From Mycolicibacterium porcinum (GTDB lineage Bacteria > Actinomycetota > Actinomycetes > Mycobacteriales > Mycobacteriaceae), in assembly GCA_002086835.1 (NCBI GenBank), contig MVIG01000007.1, positions 186,001 through 250,000 on the forward strand: a stretch of 64,000 bases of DNA, written 5' to 3'. The position numbers were made by a program, and so were the translations under genes. Of the stretch, positions 60,453 to 64,000 are shown in pieces. Position 1 is the stretch's first letter; each line of letters opens with the position of its first letter. A model generated the notes under the pieces. That model was not told the origin of the DNA. It did no database searches and worked only from the letters and a program-made list of their open reading frames with translations.

Positions 60453-62024
60453 ATGAGCGATACGACGAAACCTGAAGGTGTACAGGAGAAGTCCGGGCTG
60501 AACATACCCGCTTTCGCACAACTGCAGCGTCTCGGTAAGAGCCTCATGCTGCCCATCGCCGTATTGCCGGCCGCGGGCATCCTGCTCCGGCTGGGCCAAC
60601 CCGACCTGCTGGGCCGGATCGACTCCCCCGTCATCGGCCCGTTCTTCAAGGCGATGAGCGCGGCCGGTGACGCCCTGTTCACCAATCTTCCCCTGCTCTT
60701 CGCGGTCGGTGTCGCGATCGGCTTCGCCCGCAAGGCCGACGGCTCGACGGCGCTGGCCGCGGTGGTCGGCTACCTGGTGATGGCAGCGGTCTTCAAGACC
60801 ATGTCTCCCATCGTGCTGGCCGGGGAGGTGGACAAGGCGGGCGACCAGGCACAGATCAACTACAGCGTGTTCGCCGGCATCGTGGTGGGTCTGGTGACGG
60901 CCTGGCTGTTCGACCGCTACCACACCATCCAATTACCGTCCTATCTCGGCTTTTTCGGAGGGCGGCGGTTCGTCCCGATCGTGGTGTCGCTGGCGAGTTT
61001 GTTCATCGCCTTCCTGATGAGCTACTTCTATCCGATCTTCGATGCGGGCCTGACCGGTCTGGGCCGGTTCATCGGCGGCAGCGGTGCGTTGGGCGCCTTC
61101 GTCTACGGATTCGCCAACCGCATGCTGATTCCCTTGGGTTTGCACCACATCCCGAACTCGTACGTGTGGTTCATCTACGGCGACTATCAGACCCCGGACG
61201 GCAACGTGGTCACCGGTGAACTCACCCGGTTCGCCGCAGGCGATCCGACCGCGGGCATCCTCACCTCGGGGTTCTACCCGGTGCTGATGTTCGGACTGCC
61301 GGCCGCCGCGCTGGCGATGATCCTCGCCGCGAACAAGAAGCAGCGCAAAGTTGCTGTCGGCATCCTCTCGGCGGCCGCCCTGACCGCGTTCCTGACCGGC
61401 GTGACCGAACCGCTGGAGTTCGCGTTCATGTTCGTGGCGTTCCCGCTGTACGTCATCCATGCGGTGCTGACGGGGCTGTCGCTGGCGATCGCCTACCTGC
61501 TCGACATCCACCTGGGCTTCTCGTTCTCCGCCGGTCTCCTCGACCTGATGCTCTACGGCGGTGCACCCGCGGCGAAGAACATCTGGCTCCTCATCGCGAT
61601 GGGTCTGGCGTTCTCGGTCGTGTACTTCGTCCTGTTCTGGTTCGCCATCAAGAAATGGAACATGCGCACGCCGGGCCGCGAACCCGAGGCCGAATTCGAG
61701 GCCGAGGAGCAGGCCAACCTCGGCGAGGGCACCGATTCGGCGACCACGGTCGCCGCCGGCGGCACCGGCACCCTCACCGCACCCGCCCGTGCCGACACGC
61801 GGGCCGAGCAGATCATCGCCGCGTTCGGCGGCCGGGAGAACCTCGTCAATGTCGACGCCTGCATCACCCGCCTGCGGATGGAGGTGGCCGACAAGGCTAA
61901 GGTTGACCAGGACCGGCTCAAGGCCCTCGGCGCCGCAGGCGTCATCGAAGTCGGCAACAGCGTTCAGGCGGTGTTCGGCACCAGTTCCGAGGCACTCAAG
62001 AACGAGATCGTCGACAGCCTGTAG
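60453..62024 (+). CDS. nagE: PTS EIICB permease, N-acetylglucosamine type (NagE)
   Basis: A 523-residue sugar permease. The EIIC domain (about 20-400) has ten hydrophobic segments with [35 protein letters not shown] and [13 protein letters not shown], the sugar-binding and GITE-like motif. After an acidic linker, EIIB (about 445-523) carries the phospho-Cys in [11 protein letters not shown]. It imports and phosphorylates a hexose; GlcNAc is inferred from the divergent nagB-nagA and EIIA genes. ATG 60453 has GGTGGGG upstream. The 147-base gap has only a half-site for a DasR-like GntR protein. Confidence 0.92.
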   Translation: MSDTTKPEGVQEKSGLNIPAFAQLQRLGKSLMLPIAVLPAAGILLRLGQPDLLGRIDSPVIGPFFKAMSAAGDALFTNLPLLFAVGVAIGFARKADGSTALAAVVGYLVMAAVFKTMSPIVLAGEVDKAGDQAQINYSVFAGIVVGLVTAWLFDRYHTIQLPSYLGFFGGRRFVPIVVSLASLFIAFLMSYFYPIFDAGLTGLGRFIGGSGALGAFVYGFANRMLIPLGLHHIPNSYVWFIYGDYQTPDGNVVTGELTRFAAGDPTAGILTSGFYPVLMFGLPAAALAMILAANKKQRKVAVGILSAAALTAFLTGVTEPLEFAFMFVAFPLYVIHAVLTGLSLAIAYLLDIHLGFSFSAGLLDLMLYGGAPAAKNIWLLIAMGLAFSVVYFVLFWFAIKKWNMRTPGREPEAEFEAEEQANLGEGTDSATTVAAGGTGTLTAPARADTRAEQIIAAFGGRENLVNVDACITRLRMEVADKAKVDQDRLKALGAAGVIEVGNSVQAVFGTSSEALKNEIVDSL

Positions 62025-62036
62025 GACTCTGCGGAC

Positions 62037-62372
62037 TCACACCGACAGCAGCCGCTGGAAGAAATCGCGATAGCGCTGCAGGGCCACCCGCAGGTCCTCG
62101 GTCGAGGCCGCTTCGCCGCGGTCCCATTGCGCCTCAAGGCGAGAACGCGTATCTGCGAAGCTCGCGGTGAGCTCGTCGACGACTTCTGACACCAGGTTGT
62201 CGGCTTTCTGTACGCACCCTTTCGGATCGTCGACGAATGCCGCCTGAACGTCATTCCACCGCGAATGCAATCCGGATCGATGTTCGTCGGCGAACAACAA
62301 CGTGTTGTCCTCGCTCCCCGTCTGGGCTTCGGCAGGTCGGGCCGTCGTCGTGTGTTCGTCGTGCGTGGTCAT
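62037..62372 (-). CDS. Small soluble protein sharing a domain with its upstream neighbour
   Basis: A 111-residue acidic helical protein of unknown function. The section RWNDVQAAFVDDPKGCVQKADNLVSEVV, followed by STEDLRVALQRYRDFFQRLL, parallels the C-terminal domain of the overlapping upstream gene (GVTQAGFIDSPSKSVSEADRLVTEVM and TEAQREAIVHYRALFEQLV). No catalytic pattern is evident. ATG 62372 overlaps the neighbour's stop (ATGA). Its stop is 12 bases from the convergent nagE stop. Confidence 0.8.
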   Translation of the reverse strand: MTTHDEHTTTARPAEAQTGSEDNTLLFADEHRSGLHSRWNDVQAAFVDDPKGCVQKADNLVSEVVDELTASFADTRSRLEAQWDRGEAASTEDLRVALQRYRDFFQRLLSV

Positions 62373-62968
62373 GCCCGCGCCTCCTTGGTCGAATCCGCAC
62401 CGGCGTCGTTCGTGCCGACCTCACTTCCGCCAGCACCGACCAACTGCTCGAAGAGCGCGCGATAGTGCACGATCGCCTCACGTTGCGCCTCGGTGCCGAT
62501 CTCGCCCTTCTCCTGAGCCAGGTGCAGGATATGCGCGGCACGATAGTGCTCGACCACCTTGGGGTGATCCACCGAGATATCGGCGGCACGCTGCTCGAAA
62601 TCGTCTATCGGATAACCACGTTCACGCATCACCTCGGTCACCAGGCGGTCCGCCTCGCTGACCGACTTCGACGGGCTGTCGATAAACCCGGCCTGGGTCA
62701 CCCCCCACGCCTCGATGTACCGGGCCCGAGATTCCGGCGTCAACTCGTTGATCTTGAGCTTGTTGTGCTTGCGTTCGCGCGCAAGCAGCTCCCGCTCCGC
62801 GGCACGTTGACCGCCTGCTGTTTCGACGGCGTGCTCATACTCGGGCCCGAACTGTTCCCTGAGTCGTTCACTGCGCTTCTGACGCATCATCGCTGCCACC
62901 ACTACCACCGCGAGCAGCACGATGACCACGGCAACTACGACGATGACTATCCAACTCCATGTAGGCAT
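62369..62968 (-). CDS. Membrane-anchored protein with the same unnamed domain
   Basis: A 199-residue protein with one N-terminal membrane anchor (WSWIVIVVVAVVIVLLAVVVV), a charged, Arg/Lys/Glu-rich helical middle probably forming a coiled coil (RSERLREQFGPEYEHAVE, RAAERELLARERKHNKL), and a C-terminal helical domain shared with the next gene. No signal for secretion beyond the anchor is seen, and the domain most likely faces the cytoplasm. ATG 62968 has AGGAGG eight bases upstream. Such pairs appear widespread in actinobacteria to my recollection, but function is unknown. Confidence 0.82.
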   Translation of the reverse strand: MPTWSWIVIVVVAVVIVLLAVVVVAAMMRQKRSERLREQFGPEYEHAVETAGGQRAAERELLARERKHNKLKINELTPESRARYIEAWGVTQAGFIDSPSKSVSEADRLVTEVMRERGYPIDDFEQRAADISVDHPKVVEHYRAAHILHLAQEKGEIGTEAQREAIVHYRALFEQLVGAGGSEVGTNDAGADSTKEARA

Positions 62969-63041
62969 TTCCAGACCTCCTGCCGCCAGGAGTACCCGTG
63001 CACCGTCGACAGAAACGTCAATACTCGGATGCGGCCGACGG

Positions 63042-63599
63042 TCAGCGGCAATAAGAGCGGGTGGCGTGCTCCAGCGCCCGCCGGTACAGCGGATCCAGAT
63101 CGCGTGCCGCCGCCACCTCATCGACCGCGCTCGCCAGGTCGGCCCGGCAGGCCGGCGAGTGCAGGGCGGGCCACTGGTTGACGATCTCGTTCACCATCGT
63201 GTGGTTGAGGCCGTCGATGGTGGTCCTCGACCCGGCCAGGTCAGGAGCGCTCGCCGGAGCGGTGCCGGGATCCAGCTTCCACTGGGAGAACAACCCATAC
63301 TCCACCGCGACGGTCGCGTCGATCTGATCCCGGAAAATGTCCCTCACGTAGGCCGGGTCGATATTGCGGTTGTCGGCCTCCGCGGTGGTGGCGTCGATGA
63401 CCTGTTGTTCGCGGCGCGGATCCTCGATGGTCCCGCCTTCTCGAAACTTGTTGGCGGCCACCGGATCCGCGGTCTGCAGGCGTTGCGCGGCGGCGTCGAC
63501 CAGCGGTTGCAGCGGGCTGGAACCTTCAGCTCCCGCGATCGGTGCCAGGGACAGGGCCGCAACTGCGAGGGCAGCGACTGTCGCGATTCGGGTCGGCAT
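63042..63599 (-). CDS. Secreted chorismate mutase (AroQ gamma, Rv1885c type)
   Basis: A 185-residue exported enzyme converting chorismate to prephenate outside the cytoplasm. The signal peptide (about 1-24) ends at PIAGA. The catalytic helical domain includes [31 protein letters not shown] and AVEYGLFSQWKLDP. Two Cys residues (SPAC and the C-terminal SYC) match the disulfide of M. tuberculosis secreted chorismate mutase. ATG 63599 overlaps the stop of the upstream LmeA-like gene by one base (TGATG), so they are coupled. The physiological reason for exporting this enzyme is unclear. Confidence 0.92.
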   Translation of the reverse strand: MPTRIATVAALAVAALSLAPIAGAEGSSPLQPLVDAAAQRLQTADPVAANKFREGGTIEDPRREQQVIDATTAEADNRNIDPAYVRDIFRDQIDATVAVEYGLFSQWKLDPGTAPASAPDLAGSRTTIDGLNHTMVNEIVNQWPALHSPACRADLASAVDEVAAARDLDPLYRRALEHATRSYCR

Positions 63600-64000
63600 C
63601 AGAGCTTGGCGAAGCAGGCGTCGTCGGATTCGTCGTTGGGAATGGACGCATTCTGGCTGGAGAACTTGCCCACCACCCCGGTGTCGGTCACCGCGACGCT
63701 GTCGGCGTGAATACCCAGCGGGTAGGCATCGTTCAGCTTGGTCGTCAGGCCGTCGAGAGCGGCCTGCACGGTGTCCTTCTCGAACGGGCCGCTGACGTCG
63801 GTGACCTGCAAATCGAGATTGCCGTCGTTCACCACCGGCTTCGCCGTCACCTTGGTGTCCCCCACCGCCGCCATCGTGATGGTGCCCGCGGCGGGATCCG
63901 TGCTCACGTCGGTGACCAGTGCACCGACGCCGGGCAGATTCTCGGCCACCGTGTCCTTGATACCGGCCGCCGTCCAACTCAGGGTGGCGCTCAACGATCC
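63599..64000 (-). CDS. LmeA/DUF2993-family protein, C-terminal part
   Basis: The last 133 codons of a gene that begins beyond the right edge. GVGALVTDVSTDPAAGTITMAAVGDTKVTAKPVVNDGNLDLQV and FEKDTVQAALDGLTTKLNDAYPLGIHADSVAVTDTGVVG-type text match the repeated beta/alpha lipid-binding fold of DUF2993 proteins such as LmeA, a periplasmic phospholipid-binding protein needed for lipomannan maturation in mycobacteria. It ends FAKL, with a late Cys. Because the N-terminus is missing, a signal peptide cannot be checked. Its stop overlaps the chorismate mutase start. Confidence 0.75.
   Translation of the reverse strand, partial: GSLSATLSWTAAGIKDTVAENLPGVGALVTDVSTDPAAGTITMAAVGDTKVTAKPVVNDGNLDLQVTDVSGPFEKDTVQAALDGLTTKLNDAYPLGIHADSVAVTDTGVVGKFSSQNASIPNDESDDACFAKL

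Overview
The window is high-GC chromosomal DNA from a fast-growing mycobacterium (Mycolicibacterium, close to the M. smegmatis / M. fortuitum groups). The evidence is a complete mycobactin mbt-2 cluster (mbtL-mbtM-mbtN with divergent mbtK), a secreted AroQ-type chorismate mutase, paired FadE acyl-CoA dehydrogenases, a DUF222/HNH (13E12-type) protein, a ThiF-nitroreductase gene next to a GAF-GGDEF-EAL gene as at Rv1355c/Rv1354c of M. tuberculosis, mycobacterial LexA, IdeR and GlnR-type boxes, and PTS, dihydroxyacetone and GlcNAc genes that slow growers lack. No prophage, insertion sequence or CRISPR array was seen.

Layout. 1-2 kb: end of a flavin monooxygenase gene, a MaoC hydratase and purU. 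2-9.9 kb: an acyltransferase-like gene, a ThiF-nitroreductase fusion and a c-di-GMP enzyme in one operon, then a flavoprotein, two tandem TetR genes and a PAS protein. 10-15.8 kb: two acyl-CoA dehydrogenases, an EamA exporter, and a ferredoxin-ferredoxin reductase divergent from a TetR gene, with shared operators. 15.8-22.5 kb: a five-gene minus-strand operon (permease, two DUF1989 proteins, carboxyltransferase, allophanate hydrolase) with a GlnR-type box; this is most simply guanidine or urea-type nitrogen scavenging. 22.6-25.1 kb: an overlapping cassette of nucleotidyltransferase, Fic protein and second nucleotidyltransferase. 25-33 kb: TetR/methyltransferase pair, two flavin monooxygenases, a Pth2-like protein, a 13E12-type HNH protein and divergent K+ genes. 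33-38 kb: HAD hydrolase, an SOS-boxed small protein, DUF3297, tRNA-Ala, an MFS transporter and pgm. 38-45 kb: hemerythrin protein, SARP-AAA regulator, two crcB genes with a triple-DUF190 protein, and a ykkC-class riboswitch before a TauE/SafE transporter. 45-49 kb: mbt-2. 49-55 kb: IclR regulator, glpF-like channel and dhaK-dhaL-dhaM, the last with a full Enzyme I. 55-62 kb: a LuxR-type regulator and the nagA-nagB-EIIA / nagE locus. 62-64 kb: two small proteins sharing an undescribed domain, chorismate mutase and the end of an LmeA-like gene.

How the parts work together. Nitrogen: the GlnR-boxed operon would import a guanidine/urea-like compound, carboxylate and deiminate it and release ammonia from allophanate. 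A ykkC riboswitch 22 kb away independently points to guanidine sensing. Carbon: the GlpF/Dha and Nag modules both need PTS phosphate, and the DhaM gene carries its own HPr and complete Enzyme I. Iron: mbtLMN and mbtK each have an IdeR-like box. Most operons use 4-bp ATGA/GTGA overlaps. Start codons were chosen from visible ribosome-binding sites where possible. All assignments come from reading the sequence; no database search was run.
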